Shown: piece after piece, positions 36,141-47,941 of the stretch | Layout: the number at the start of each line of letters is the position of its first letter | Numbering within the stretch: position 1 is the stretch's first letter | Assembly: GCA_028532985.1 (NCBI GenBank) | Contig: JANCIK010000003.1 | Coordinates: forward strand, 2,304,001 to 2,368,000 | Direction of reading: 5' to 3' | DNA: 64,000 nt | DNA from: Stropharia rugosoannulata | Taxonomy: Eukaryota > Basidiomycota > Agaricomycetes > Agaricales > Strophariaceae | Translations under genes and position numbers: made by a program | Notes under the pieces: generated by a model | Seen by the model: only the letters and a program-made list of their open reading frames with translations | The model's database searches: none | Told to the model about the DNA's origin: nothing

Positions 36141-38443
36141 TTACGGCATAGCATTGCCAAATCGCGACGAAGTCCCCGTGCGCGCTCGCGGGCGGTTTAC
36201 GACGCTATTTGGGCCGAGCAAATCGATCACGGGCGGCCTTTTTCCACGGCCGCAGTGAATGCAAAACGCGTCACCGTGCTTGCCACGCAGAGCTTGTAGC
36301 TCGTCTTGTAAGTCGCGTACTCGTCCCTCAAGTTCCCAGATGCGTTGTGCGTCTGTCTTGGACTGGGTTATCTGGATAGGGCCTAGCGGAAGGGGAGGCG
36401 CGGCCCCATCAGAGACCGTATTCTGCTCTCCTGGAGTGCGTACGTAGAGCGCAGACTTCAGAGGAGAAGAAGGCATTCCGGGGCTAGCCGAGAGCGGCGT
36501 GTCGAGCGCAGGCTCAGGCGTGTCCACGTCCGTGTCGCCTGAGGAACGCGCGCTTCCTTCATCAGTATCCAAAGGAACTATGTGCTCGCTAAATTGGGCG
36601 CTGAAGAGAGTGGACATCGGACGTAGGCGCAGAGCATTGAACGAGGATACGTTTGCAGGCGCGCTTTGTGGAAGCTGGTCTGCGGCAGGTCTTGGAGCCG
36701 TGAGTGTCTGTGCGGAGTTTGTCGACGATGCAAGTTGTGGCATTTTGTCTTCGGGAATCGATGAACTGCGTACGGGTGCAGTCGTGATTGAAAGGGTAGG
36801 CGGAGTGCGCTTGGGACTAGTTACAAGGCTAGCGGACCACAGAGGTTCGTCTGGTCCTGTCTCCGCTGCTACGGCAGCAATGAGAGACGGCGAAAGACTC
36901 GGCACGGGAATGCGCTGAATGCCCGCTTTTCCAGAGCGCTGCTGAGCGTGCTCTGGCAAGGCAGGCACGGGAGGCGGGAAAGACTCCTCGCGCTCCTGCG
37001 ACTTGCCTCCGTTAAAGAGCCGCATGAACCCACTCTTCTTCTGCTTGAGCGTCTTGCCCGGCGCGGTGGCTGGCATGGCCGGAATGTCAGTGTCTTTGCT
37101 ATTCTTCGACTGCCCAACGATGATGTGCAGGGCGCTCTTGGCTTTAGCGCCTGCGCTGATAGAGCGGCCGCGCGGACGGGGAGCACTATTTCCAAATGAC
37201 GCATCCGGGAATATACTGGCACTCTCGCTGCCATCGATGGAGGAGTTTGACGTATGTGATCGAGGGAACGTCCTGGTAGAAATAGAGGCGCGTGGAGCGT
37301 CACTTTCTGCGGTGGAGGTACGCATTCGTTGGGCACGGGCTTCTTCGAGAGAGATGAGAGAAAATGCGGGTGGGGCTCGTTCGTGCCAACCTGCGAGACT
37401 AGTGCCTAGAGGTAATGCCTGTGTTGGTAGACGGTCTTGGCTGCGATCTGGTTCAGGCGCGTGAAGGACGGCGACCGGTGCGGATATATTCCTTGCAGAG
37501 ACGGTGGTTGCGCGAGTACGAGTATGAAGAGAGTTGGAGGATGAATCGGGAGGGATCGTAACAGTAGTGGCTGACCTTAGGCTAGTCCGAGAGAAGGCGT
37601 CACCTGGGAAGGGTTCGGTCACGGTCATACTAGAATCATTGCGAGAAGGAGAATAGAGATTGGTCGGGAAGCTCGGGCGCTGTTCGTCATCGTCGTAGGC
37701 TGCAGCGTGATCTGGATTGGCATAAGGATGTATAGGTTCATGGGCCCCATCGAATGGCGGTGGCGATGGCTGAAAATGGGAGCGGGCCGGTGACAAGGGC
37801 GGCAGAGGCGGAGGTGGAAGGGAGCCAGAGGACGTGTCAGGCCGCAGACGGCCCAGCGAGAATTTGCTGCGCAGGGTCTCCTTTGGGCGGGAAAGCGCGG
37901 TCGCAGACATGGTTTCATGGGCAAGAGCGCTGCAAAACACGCTATGAATATATGCGGGTCAGATGCATGCTACAAAACTTACTAGAGTGCGCCAAGCGGG
38001 TATGATATCTGCGAGTTGACCGTCTCGAATGAGCGTTTAGGCGGGATATGCGAGCGGGATGACTCGCCGCTTGCCCGCGACGTCTGGAAGCTGGGGCGCG
38101 GGCTGGTTGCCGCAGCCTTGGTGCGGCCGAAGGGGAGACCAGCCGTGAGATGCAGTCGGACGTCGCTCTCCTCATCCTCCTCCTCAAGCACATCGTTGTC
38201 CATCTCCCAGGGTGCGCGCGAGTGGAAGCGCATTTTAGGCCCCATATAGCTTAGTCGAGCAGCAGAATCTACATGGGCGTCTTCATCGTCGGATGGAGTG
38301 GGATCGTCACCAAGGTCGAGCATGCTGGTGGGGCCATTGCTGCGTGGGGGCGGACCTGCAGATACTGGAGATGGGTAGTCCTGGGGGTAGACGGAGGGGT
38401 CATCTGAGTACTGGGAGATGACTGAGAGACGATGGGCGTCCAT
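36141..38443 (-). CDS. Ser/Pro-rich protein of unknown function
   Basis: Two exons: 37982-38443 and 36141 to about 37940, roughly 750 residues. The start MDAHRLSVISQYSDDPSVYP is at 38443. The join goes from YPLGAL through a Tyr codon split by a 42-nt intron to VFCSALAHETMSATAL. Almost the whole protein is low-complexity: Ser, Pro, Ala, Asp and Arg with SP/TP motifs that look like kinase sites. Two ordered-looking pieces exist: a basic segment SGFMRLFNGGK and a short coiled coil near the C-terminus (DAQRIWELEGRVRDLQDELQ), followed by FCIHCGRGKRPPVIDLLG, with one CxxC pair. No family is recognised. Divergent from CGR1 with only 70 bp between start codons. Confidence 0.65.
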
Positions 38444-38513
38444 GGGCCGGCCTGTGCCAGTGTGGTCGAGAGAAAGGAGCAACAGACATCAACAACATTC
38501 TTCCCAAACAACC
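38444..38513. promoter_or_regulatory. 70-bp divergent promoter (Ser/Pro protein / CGR1)
   Basis: Both start codons lie within 71 bp, so both genes need overlapping core promoters or 5' UTRs that run into the neighbour. No TATA box is visible. Confidence 0.55.
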
Positions 38514-38962
38514 ATGAACGATCCCCTCCCCCTCGCTTCCACCTCCAACGGCCGCGTCTCAGGCAAATCATGGAAAGAGCAAAAGACACCCATCGTCAGG
38601 TCAAATCTGCCGGTGGGCGTAAAAACTAAATCATGGGAGGACCGCATGAAAAAAACTCAAAAAGCTCTGGCCATCAAGAAGCTTGAAACAGAGCTCAAGG
38701 ACGAGAAACAGGCCGAGTTTCAGAGGTACTTACTGGACTCCAGTCAGAGGTCTCGCTAACATCTTTGCAGGCGCAGGGCGGTCACTCTCGAACGCAAACA
38801 GGCTGCAGAAGAAAAACGTCGGTTAGAAGAGGCAAAAGCGCAGGTGCGCACTTCCCCCGCCCCTGGAATCCTTCTCATCCTCATTGCTTCCTTTAGATGG
38901 GTGCCCGAAGAGCTGCACGTCTTCGCAAGAAGGCAGGCCGGACAAAGAAAATCAATCACTAA
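38514..38962 (+). CDS. CGR1: rRNA-processing protein CGR1
   Basis: A small, very basic nucleolar protein for 60S pre-rRNA processing. Exons 38514-38725, 38771-38843 and 38897-38962 give 116 residues, near the 120 of yeast. Family blocks: NGRVSGKSWKEQKTPIVRSN, GVKTKSWEDRMKKTQKALAI, KLETELKDEKQAEFQRRRAV, KQAAEEKRRLEEAKAQMGAR and RLRKKAGRTKKINH. The middle is a continuous charged helix, as in the family. All phases agree. An in-frame ATG at 38418 overlaps the neighbour's start and is unlikely. Confidence 0.95.
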
Positions 38963-39020
38963 TTCTGTATTTTTACCATTACCATTAGTATGTACTAGCC
39001 ACATGTGTAATCAGAGCCCT

Positions 39021-42000
39021 CTACAGAGTCCACGAGTTATCCGCCTCCCCAGCAGCCACAAACGGCCTATCCAGTCCGGCTACCACACTGTCGCAGAGCG
39101 GACAACTGCTGGATAGCATATCCTCCAACTCAGCCCGCATCGTTTCGAGTTTCGAGTTTCCCATCGTCTTTTCTTGTCCGGCTGAGGCATTACCGCCCAT
39201 ACCTGGAAGCCAGTTAGACCCCGTTACCACAGACGCTAATGCATCAGGAATAATCAGATCTCTTAGTCTGTCTCCGGCAGAAATGACACTCCGTCCCAGC
39301 AAATTTGCTGCCTTGGCACCGTTGTGTAGTGGGTTAACAATCGGTCCAAAGTTTGCTGATAGTAGCGTTCGCTGCTTTGTGGGCTGCCGCGCGGGTGGAC
39401 TGGAGAGAACTGCCCGAGATTTCGGAGACACTTTCATCAGCTCTCCCTGCAGAGTGACGATCCGCCGCAACGTGGCTGCGGGCAGATATTCTTTTGCCTG
39501 TTAGTCGTCAATCAGTCACCTGGATCAACAGATGAGCATGTACAAGTTTCAGACTTACAAGGCTAATCAGGCAATCAGCATGGAAGGCATGATGACAGGG
39601 GAAGACGTAGAACTGTCTAGTCAACAAAAGGTTTGAACAGTGGGAACACTGTTCGTTGGCGTCAATCGTGATGAAACGGTTCTTCAGTGCAGTAATATCT
39701 TCCTTAATCGATTCGGCAGTCTGTGTCGCCTCGTCCATCTCTGCCTTGAGCTTATCGATCTGCGCAGAATAGCCTTCTAATGCATGGGCAATCTCTTCCT
39801 TGAAATCGTCAATTACCACGAAGTCGGGGAAGAATGGTAAAATGTCTTCAATCTTGAGTAAATCTGCATTCTCCAAGAATCTCATTGCCCTAATCAATAT
39901 CAGTACGCGAACTCGTTCCAAAATGATCTCAAATACTAACGATTTAATGTCTTGCTTGTCCTGCACGACGTATCGCGCAATCTTCAGCCACAGTTTCTTG
40001 CGTAGTGGCGGGTCGTCATCGGGCATGTCAGCATTGATCTTCGCTAGTTCAAGGTCACCCTTCTCCAAAGCAAGATCAACGCTATTCTCCCATAACCCCA
40101 TTTTCGCATAAATGTGCACACAAGGCTGCGTACGGCCCGCACGCTTGCACAACCGTAGTGCGTAGTCCAAGTCGTAGTACGGCCGCCTTGTTACTGGGTC
40201 AGAAGGTGCCGACGTCAGGAAGCGCAATAGGGGTCCATCGTCTTCTGCTCCGCCCGCGGGGAGTGCGCTTGCTGTCAACCCAACGGTGGGCGCAACGTAG
40301 AAAGTAATGAGTAGATTGTGTATCGTCGCGGATGTATTGTGTTGTTCGAACACTACGTGAGTGAGGTATCGGATAGCATGGTTGGGAGCAAGAGGGTCTC
40401 GTGAGGCATGTTGCAGCTGTAAGAGTGACGGGATAAGTCGTAATGGATCGAGGTCCGGCTGCCGCAGCCAGGAGTCGACAGTTTCTTTGGATGCCTGGCG
40501 CATAAGCACTGGTCCGAAGCGGTAGTAGAGTTCGAGATTAGACTATCATTACGTTGATTAATGTGTGTAACTGCAAACGGAACTTATGAAGACTAACCTG
40601 GCGACTGATGACGTCAATGGCCTTGACCCACTCGTCTTCAAGGACCCAGTGCTCTATGACTCGCTCATAATCACCGATGGTAGTCGCATAGAAAAGATAC
40701 ATGTCCGTCCTCCCATGTCCCTGGATTAGCTCGTATACAGTGTCTTTGTCAAGATTACTCTATTGCTAGATTAGCATATCGCAGAAATACCCGCCATTAC
40801 TGAAGATAAGGCTGCGCACCTTGTAAGTCTGGAAGAATTGGCGAAGATCCTCTTCCACTATACCACGTTCGGCCTCGAGGTTGGCTACATCATGCGAAAC
40901 TGATTCGGACGCTATGACATCGTCAAGCTCATTACATTTACTCAGATAAAATTCAATAAGCCATGTCGCCAACATCATTCGTTGTGTAAGGTCCTTTTTC
41001 CAAAAGTTCAGACGCGATGTGAGAGGTAATCGGAGTACATACCGTCTTGCGAGTGCGCTCCAGTCTTGAGATCAGATATGACCGTAGTGAATCTCGTTCC
41101 CCAGCGTCCAAGAACTTCAGCGTAACCTCCTCAAATGTAGCTGAGCAATGTGCATATGACTGGGCTGCCTGGAAGTATTGGCCGTTGTTGAAATAGCTGT
41201 TCGCCTTAGCAAATAAGATTTTGTCTCTTTGCCTTGCAGTCTGTTTAAACGCGTCATTAGATTTCTCAATGAGTAGCTAAGGTGGTCACTTACTTTGGCA
41301 TAACGAAGTGCTGTATCAAACTGCTCTTTCTCAAGATATATTTTCCATACATCTCTATCTTCGTTTGCTACCACTAGCTCAAACAAGGACTGATCCGTGA
41401 AGATCCAAAATGTCTTCCTAACGGGATCTGCAGCAAGCCCCAAAACCCTTTCCGTATTTTTCTAGTTCGAAGTAGGTTAAGAGGATGTCCACGAATTTAT
41501 AGCCAGACATACCAATGGTAAAACTTCCTCATATGTCATTTTGTCGTTGAGATTGCATATCCCAATTACGCGATCGTTATACAGTAAGACGAAGTGGAAT
41601 TCAGTAAGGCTCAACGAAATGGGATTCTCGTTTGTATTACTTTCTGACATGGAGGGGTATGGAAGAAGAGCGGCTCCATCGACGTGATTTTCTGCGTCCA
41701 TATCGTAGTTGAGAGAACCATGATAGATGCCAGGACCTTATTAAGCACACTACCTTAGTAAAACGCATTTAATCGTACTTTACCACTTACCAGTCATCCA
41801 AGCCATGCGTTGAGGCAGTGACTGTACCTGATCTGGATTGGGAGTAAAGAAATGAAGCTCGGAGTGCGGTAATGATCCTGGCAACTCCAGAATTTCTAAA
41901 CACGAAATCAAGCATTACAAAATACGGACTGATGTTACGGACTTTGTGCTTACTAGGGGCTGTTTCACGATAAATTGCAAACAGAGAAGTGAACACTCTC

Positions 42001-42886
42001 CCGACGTCCTCTGACTTCCTATCCACAGAGCCAGCAAATTGGTATATTCTGGTGAGCGTTGTTACGATAACAAGAGCTTGCTTTGGATCTGAAGGTGGGA
42101 AATAGTCGAATTTAATGCCGGTGATAGGTTGTCTCTCAGGCAACGAGAAGACAGACTGGAGATAGCGTTCCTGAGATTTAAAGAAATCTTCCTCAGCATC
42201 AAGTACAGCTTCATAGACTGTACCATTTCTTGCTCCGATGAGGATTTCTCGTGTCGATGTTGAGTGTGACGATCCAAGCAAGGCAGCCTTATTCCATGCG
42301 ATGCATTCAATGACCATCTTGAACCCCTTAAGCTGACGTGCTTTTTTCCATGTTTTATAGAGGTACCAGTTCTCTCCTTGTGTAGACGTAATAATTATGT
42401 GCCGTCCGGAGGGATCCATGAAGAGCTTATGGATTGTGAACTCAGTTGTCTTCCGTTGAATTGGTATTTTCACGACTTGTTCAGCATGAGACAATTCGAT
42501 TAGGACAATGACATTAGAGGAGAATCCCATTGCGAGCATATCAGAGCTGACCACGAAGGATATGAGAGTAGCAGGGAATGCATATTGCACGCGTCCAAGC
42601 TCGAACGCAGGTGTACCGGCATTGGTCTCGGACGTAGCGTCCTGTCCAGTTGTCAATGCGTGCATACCACAGATATAAGGTTACGCACAGGCCCTTCTTC
42701 AACTTCTGCACGGCTGTCATCTTCTTGGAATGGTGATGGCTCGAACCCTTCGTATTGCAAATGTGGTAAGGGGACAGTGTTGTGCGCTTGGCTGCCGGGT
42801 TCCGAAACAGCATGCTCAACGTCTATATGCGCATATCAGAAACATGAGAGCCGTGATACTGGAAAGGACTCACAGTCGTCAAACAT
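39021..42886 (-). CDS. VPS18: VPS18 (PEP3), shared HOPS/CORVET tethering subunit
   Basis: Core subunit of the HOPS and CORVET complexes on endosomes and vacuoles. The start MFDD at 42886 is followed by an intron to YVEHAVSEPGSQAHN. The N-terminal beta-propeller reads FELGRVQYAFPATLISFVVS, MGFSSNVIVLIEL, PSGRHIIITSTQGENWYLY and ILIGARNGTVYEAVLDAEED. The middle alpha-solenoid contains GLAADPVRKTFWIFTDQSLF, WKIYLEKEQFDTALRYAK and a YDLDYALRLCKRAGRTQPCV block, an A/F-x-Y repeat type. The C-terminus carries a coiled region (QIDKLKAEMDEATQTAESIK), then CSHCSNLLLTRQFYVFPCHH and FHADCL, the first part of a RING-H2 finger. Its last pair, CPLC, comes about 110 residues later in the final exon (39021-39497), a long spacer as in yeast Pep3. 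At least ten exons. The exact joins between 40500 and 42000 were not all resolved. Confidence 0.85.
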
Positions 42887-43208
42887 GAGGAGATATGATG
42901 AGTGCGGGACGCAGCCGCTCAGGAGTGCTGCAAGTGCGCTGCTATGCGCGTCTGCGGGGCGACCGTGCAGGCGACGCTGCGGTAAGCAACATGTGACGAT
43001 TTCCCAGCTTGAAAGTGCTTGTTTCCGCCCGGGCCGATGCGTCATTCCGTTCATGCGGCCGCTACGAGCCGCTACGGGCATCGATGGCGATCTTGGGGAT
43101 TACTTGGGTACGCCAAATTTGTCTTCCGGTCTTCACAAGGCTTCATTATGGATAAATCTAACAATTTAATCGGACCCCCCTCCGATTACTCCCTTTGTTC
43201 CTCCCATC
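42887..43208. promoter_or_regulatory. Divergent promoter (VPS18 / SHB17-like)
   Basis: About 320 bp between divergent starts. A near-palindrome lies at about 43052-43076 (GCGGCCGCTACGAGCCGCTACG), containing a NotI-type GCGGCCGC. Open frames here on both strands are non-conserved. Confidence 0.5.
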
Positions 43209-44362
43209 ATGGCTGATTCTCGTCCAATGCCCCGCTTGTTTGTCGTCAGGCATGGTAATGCACTTTCTCGTCGGTGTTGTGCAAACCACTGACTGCCTAA
43301 TGACACTTCCAAGGCGAAACTGAGTGGTCTAAGAATGGGTGCGATAGATAAAATTTATGAAAAAACAGTTATTGATTGAATGATGTCGATATGCAGGAGA
43401 CATGTAAGTTGGTTCTGAACAACTTTGTCTCCCTGGATCTTACTATCTGTTATTTCCAGACTGGATTATCTGATATCCCACTTACTGAACACGGAGTGGA
43501 GCAAGTTATGAAGTCAGCTAGGAGCCTGGCGGGTCCAGGACGTGAGTAAGGAGTTCTTCGACATATAATTTTGTCTTTACTTACCCTGTCACATACTTAA
43601 GGTATTCTTGATCCAAAAAACCTGTGCACCGTTCATGTGTCTCCGCGCCTGCGTGCCCGGAAAACGTTTGAGCTGCTCTTCGAGCATCTAGAGGAAAAGC
43701 CAAATTTTGTTTTAGATGAAGAAGTACAAGAGTGGAACTACGGTGCGTGCGTTAAGCGCCCACGCTTCGACCAGTGCAATAATGCGGTGCTACAGGTGAT
43801 TATGAAGGACTCAAACCAGCAGAAATCAAAGCATTGAATCCCATCTGGAAGATCTGGAACGACGGGTATGTCTCGGTCAAAATGAAAACATTTATTGCTT
43901 TGCTCAGTTTGACACAGTTGCCCCGGTGGTGAATCAGCCCAAGAGATGGAAGCCCGAGTCGATAGAGTAATCAAGAAGGTAAACAACTTAATGGAAGGGT
44001 TATTGACTCGTACACTCAAAATTATTGTAGGTCCGCGAATACCATAGGCAATACAAGGAAGAGAATCTACATACCCGAGACGTTCTTATCGTAGCCCACG
44101 GTCATTTCAGCCGTGTCCTCATTGCTCGATGGATTAACTTCCCGCTCTGTCTGGGTAAGTCAGCCGTCTTATATAACTCGGTCTAGCTGATTCACCTTTT
44201 TAGGGACACACTTCAACGTCGACCCTGGATCGGTAGGAGTCTTCACTTGTCCAGAATTTTTACTTCACTGACCACTTCCATCAGCTAACTATTCTGAGCT
44301 ACAATCATAATTCTCTTGATGAACCTGCACTAAACGCGCTCAACATCGCTGCGTTGGATTAA
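43209..44362 (+). CDS. SHB17: Histidine-phosphatase-family sugar bisphosphatase, SHB17-like
   Basis: Removes phosphate from sedoheptulose 1,7-bisphosphate in riboneogenesis, if the yeast function holds. Exons: 43209-43254, 43314-43338, 43397-43403, 43460-43541, 43602-43742, then four to five short exons to the stop at 44360-44362. The histidine phosphatase motif RHGETEWSKNG is split by the first two introns. Next come RHTGLSDIPLTEHG, SPRLRARKTFELL, EWNYGDYEGL, WKIWNDGCPGGES and AHGHFSRVLIARW (second catalytic His), ending ILSYNHNSLDEPALNALNIA. Catalytic Arg/His/Glu positions are all present. The third exon is only 7 nt. It codes the RH of RHTG and can be read no other way without losing the motif. 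Confidence 0.9.
43397..43403 (+). other. 7-nt micro-exon of SHB17-like gene
   Basis: Flanked by ...TGCAG before and GTAAGT after. It supplies the second half of a Gly codon plus Arg and His, restoring GRHTG in the family motif. Without it the flanking exons join out of frame. Confidence 0.8.
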
Positions 44363-44623
44363 ATTTGAAGACGAATTTAGGTGAATATATGATTGCAAAT
44401 GCATATGTGTAGCTGTGTGCTTGGACAGGCATGGTTATTTCGGTGGACTAGCTAAATGAGCAGTACTAGTAGCCGCGACGCGACGCGTCTGTTGACACCT
44501 GTATTTACGGAAGAACCATCTTCCCACAATCATTTTTCGGTTAGTCATTATAGCAGTGAGTACATTTGACAGTTGTTGTAAAGTGTACTTGTCCAGCACA
44601 TTCCCTCTCTTTAATATCTGCCT

Positions 44624-47600
44624 ATGGCTGAAGTTGAAACTACCAATAATTCCGCGTACAAAGCAGCGGAAGAGAGCCGTCCCATTCAAATTGTCGATCC
44701 GATTGATGCCGAACACGAGGTCGACGGAGGTCTGCTTGGATACCTGACTATCACCGTGGTTCCGTCACTAATTGCTCTAAATCCCACCAGACAAAGCTGT
44801 CTCAGCCTCCACGGACGATACCAGTGCTCACGAACCTCTCACCCCTTCGCCTGTCCAACAAGCCGAACCTATCACGTCAGATACAGCAGACGCCAGCACG
44901 TCCAAACCCCCTGTAGAAGTGAAGAAGCCCGTTATGTCGGTTAGTACCAGCAAGAAAGCTAATGGAAGTCCCCCCACTCCTACGGTTAAGAAAGTTAGTC
45001 GTCATTTGTATCTTGGCAACTCAACACTTTTTACTGGTCCCCCTAGATCATCAGCTCAGGAACATTTGGCGCTGGGTCGGTGAAAGCGGGTCCGCCAAAA
45101 GCTCCAGCTGCGCCCACGGCCTCAGCAAAGATTACCGCTCCTGCACTTAGGAAGACTTCATCGTCCGCTAGCCCATCCACAGTCGCCAAGCCGAGTCTGC
45201 CATCGTCAACTGCTGTTAAACCACCAGCTTCGTCCGCTTTGCCTGCACGAAGGGCATCCCTTGTGCCAACGAAGCCAGCTGCACCTCCTGTCAAAACTTC
45301 ATTGTCCGCCTCCGCCAGAACAAAACCTGCTCCTGATAGCGATGTTCGGAGCCGCAGTTCTGTCGCCTCGCCCACCGGTTCAGTCAGTTCAGCGAAAGCA
45401 ACTTCAATAACCCGTCCCAGGGCCTCAGTATCTGAAGCTGTAAAGAAACCAGTTGTCACATCAAGGCCTAGCGTTTCGGCCAGGCCATCAGGACCTGTAA
45501 AGGCCACGCCTTTGGCTCGATCATCGGCTACGCCTGCCGTAAAGTCGGCGAGGAATGCTTCGATATCATCGATCAGGGAAGTGAAGGAAGACAATACGGT
45601 TTTTCTTCAGTTGCAGGCTCAGGTAAGCATCCACCCATATAGCACCCCATCCCTATATTAACTCCTATATAGCTCGACGAAACCTCTAAAGTACTGGAAG
45701 AGAAGACAATAGCAGTCTCCTCCCTCGAGGAGCAACTGGCAAAAATCGAGGCCTCCCTCGCTACAGCTGTAGAAGCGAGCGAAATTCAAGCCAGCAAAAT
45801 CAAAGAAGCTGAGGATGATAAAGCAGCTCTAGAAACCGCATTAGAGGATACACGTAAGGCCTTGGAAGCAGCCCAGAAACAACTGGAGGATAGCACAGCA
45901 GCGCTCAAAGCAGTTCAATCAGAAGTACGTAATGATCCTTATATATATCATATTGATGTTCATCGTCTGTTCTCAGCTGGAAGCTGCCAATGCTGCCGCG
46001 GGTGCTCAAAAAGATGTTGTGCAGGGGCTCGAGAGCCAAATTCAGGAACTCGAGGCTGTATTGGCAGCATCAACCGAAGAACTGCAGAATTTGAAGCAGG
46101 TGTCTGTAGGTGTATCTGCTTCGCTTGAGGCTGCGTCGATCGACAGAGAGGCGCTCCTGAAGGCGCAATTGGATTTCACTGCGATCTCAGAGGAGGCGGA
46201 GGCCTTAAAGGTTGCGCATACCAAGGCCCTGGAGTGCTCTGAAATTCAGATTGCGGAATTGCGAGCTAAGAGTGAGTCATTGGAGGCTCAAATCTCTTCT
46301 ATGAAAGCAGAGAAGGAAGAGAATGTCACTAAGCTGTCGGAGCTCGAAATTGAAATCCTCGAGCTGAAGGAAACTCAAGACGAACTTGAAGATACCCGTG
46401 ACACCCTTCGCCAGCAAGTAGGCAAATTGGAGGATGAGCTGGCGAAGGGTGCCATTTCCAGTGCCACGGCTGACGAGTTGTCTTCCAAGAAGCAGGAGGA
46501 GTATGAGCAAACAATTGCCGAACTGACTGCGAGTCATCAACAGGAGTTGGAAATTGAGGCTGCGCGTTATACGGAGATATCGAACAATCTTGAAGCCCTC
46601 AAAGCTCAACTTTCTGAGGCGCATGCTTCCCTTGATCAAGCCAAGCAAGATCTGCTCGACAAGGAAGAGAAACACTCCTCTAAAATTGCTGCCATTGAAG
46701 AAGGATTTGCAATTTCAAAGGCAGCTCTGACTGCCGAAATTGCCAAGGTTACTAAAGAGCTAGAGGTCAGTAAAGTATGCGTAGTCGTGAAATCATTTCG
46801 CTCATTGTTGGACAGGGTCAGGAAGCTATCTATAATTCCAGAGTTGAAGCTGTGAAAGCGGAGCATGTACAGCTATTGGAAGCAGCGTTTGAAAAAGCGA
46901 AGGTGACTTTTTCAACTTCGTATGTTGGTCGTGTGTTGATCCTGTTTCAAAAGAGTGAGGCGGCTTCTGAACATACCAAGGAATTACAGGCATTCCGTAC
47001 CAGCTCTAATGCCACTATTGAAGAAATCAAATTCGCCAACAAGATTGCATTGGATTCTCTCAAAGCGGATCAGGCCTCTAACATGGAGAGCGAGGTGTCT
47101 TCCCTACAGAAACAAATCAGTAAGCTCACTCTAGAGCTAAAGGCTACTCAGGACGACCTTTTCAAAGCCAAACAGTCCCTTGAAGCTGCTCACTTTGACG
47201 TGGACTCCCTGACCAAGCAACGCAACGCTGCTGTGGTGCAATCAGAAATCTCCCGTGCGCCAACACCTGCGCATAACGAAGAATTAAGGCGTCTGCAAAA
47301 CACCCTGTCAAACACCAGGGATGACCTGAAAGCCGTGACGGAATTGCTCGACTTCACGAAGCAATCGATGACTGAGCTGTCTGAGCGGCACAAAAAGGAG
47401 TTGGAAGAGGCTGCTCAAGGACGAGCCGACGAACTTCTCAAGCTGCGCACAATCCACGACGAAGAGGTTACAACCTTTGCAAACGCTAAGTCAGACCTGC
47501 TCATACAACTTTCCGATTTGGAGGGCGAATTGGCTTCCGCTAAAGCTGCACTTGCGGTCCAGCAGACTGCATCTCCCAGAGGCAATAACCACGGCCGATC

Positions 47601-47941
47601 ACCTTCTGCTTCATTCGCAACCAAGGAGGAGCTTACTAAGTTACACGAAGCTCATAATCTAAAGATGAACGACTTGGAGGCTGCTCATGAGAAAGCGATG
47701 AAACAGCTTAAAGACGAATTGCTTGCCGCTCGTAACGAGGTTGAAGATCTCACCAAAGAGGTCTCCCGTAAGGATATGGAAATTGGTTATATGCGCACAG
47801 ATCAAGAAGAAAGTGACGAAACAATTGTGAGGTAAGTCTCAATTATTTTCGTTCAAGGCCCTTTTTCTCTAACAATGGACGATGCTCATACATTTTTGTA
47901 GACTGAAAGCAGATATCGATGCTCTGACTAACCAGTCATAG
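44624..47941 (+). CDS. Long coiled-coil protein with Ala/Pro/Ser-rich N-terminus
   Basis: Starts MAEVETTNNSAYKAAEES at 44624. Exons include 44624-44729, 44791-44993, 45047-45622, 45673-45924 and 45977 to about 46767, then three or four more to the stop at 47939-47941, roughly 980 residues. The first 300 are Ala/Pro/Ser/Thr/Lys-rich (KAGPPKAPAAPT, SARPSGPVKATPLARS) and disordered. From about residue 310 to the end the protein is an almost uninterrupted heptad coiled coil (LDETSKVLEEKTIAVSSLEE, LESQIQELEAVLAASTEEL, DDLKAVTELLDFTKQSMTEL, KEELTKLHEAHNLKMNDLEA). This resembles a microtubule- or actin-associated scaffold, or a tethering golgin, but no head domain such as CAP-Gly or a motor is present. 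No firm family. In-frame introns near 46768-46817 and 46902-46952 are inferred from splice signals and coiled-coil continuity. Confidence 0.75.

Noticed and set aside
36259..37464. Long plus-strand open frames inside the Ser/Pro-rich gene
   Set aside because: GC-biased antisense shadows of the 599-codon minus-strand frame.
45043..45594. 183-codon minus-strand frame
   Set aside because: Antisense shadow of the Ala/Pro/Ser-rich exon of the coiled-coil gene.
45043..47662. Myosin or kinesin gene
   Set aside because: The coiled coil is long, but no P-loop motor head is present in the gene or upstream.
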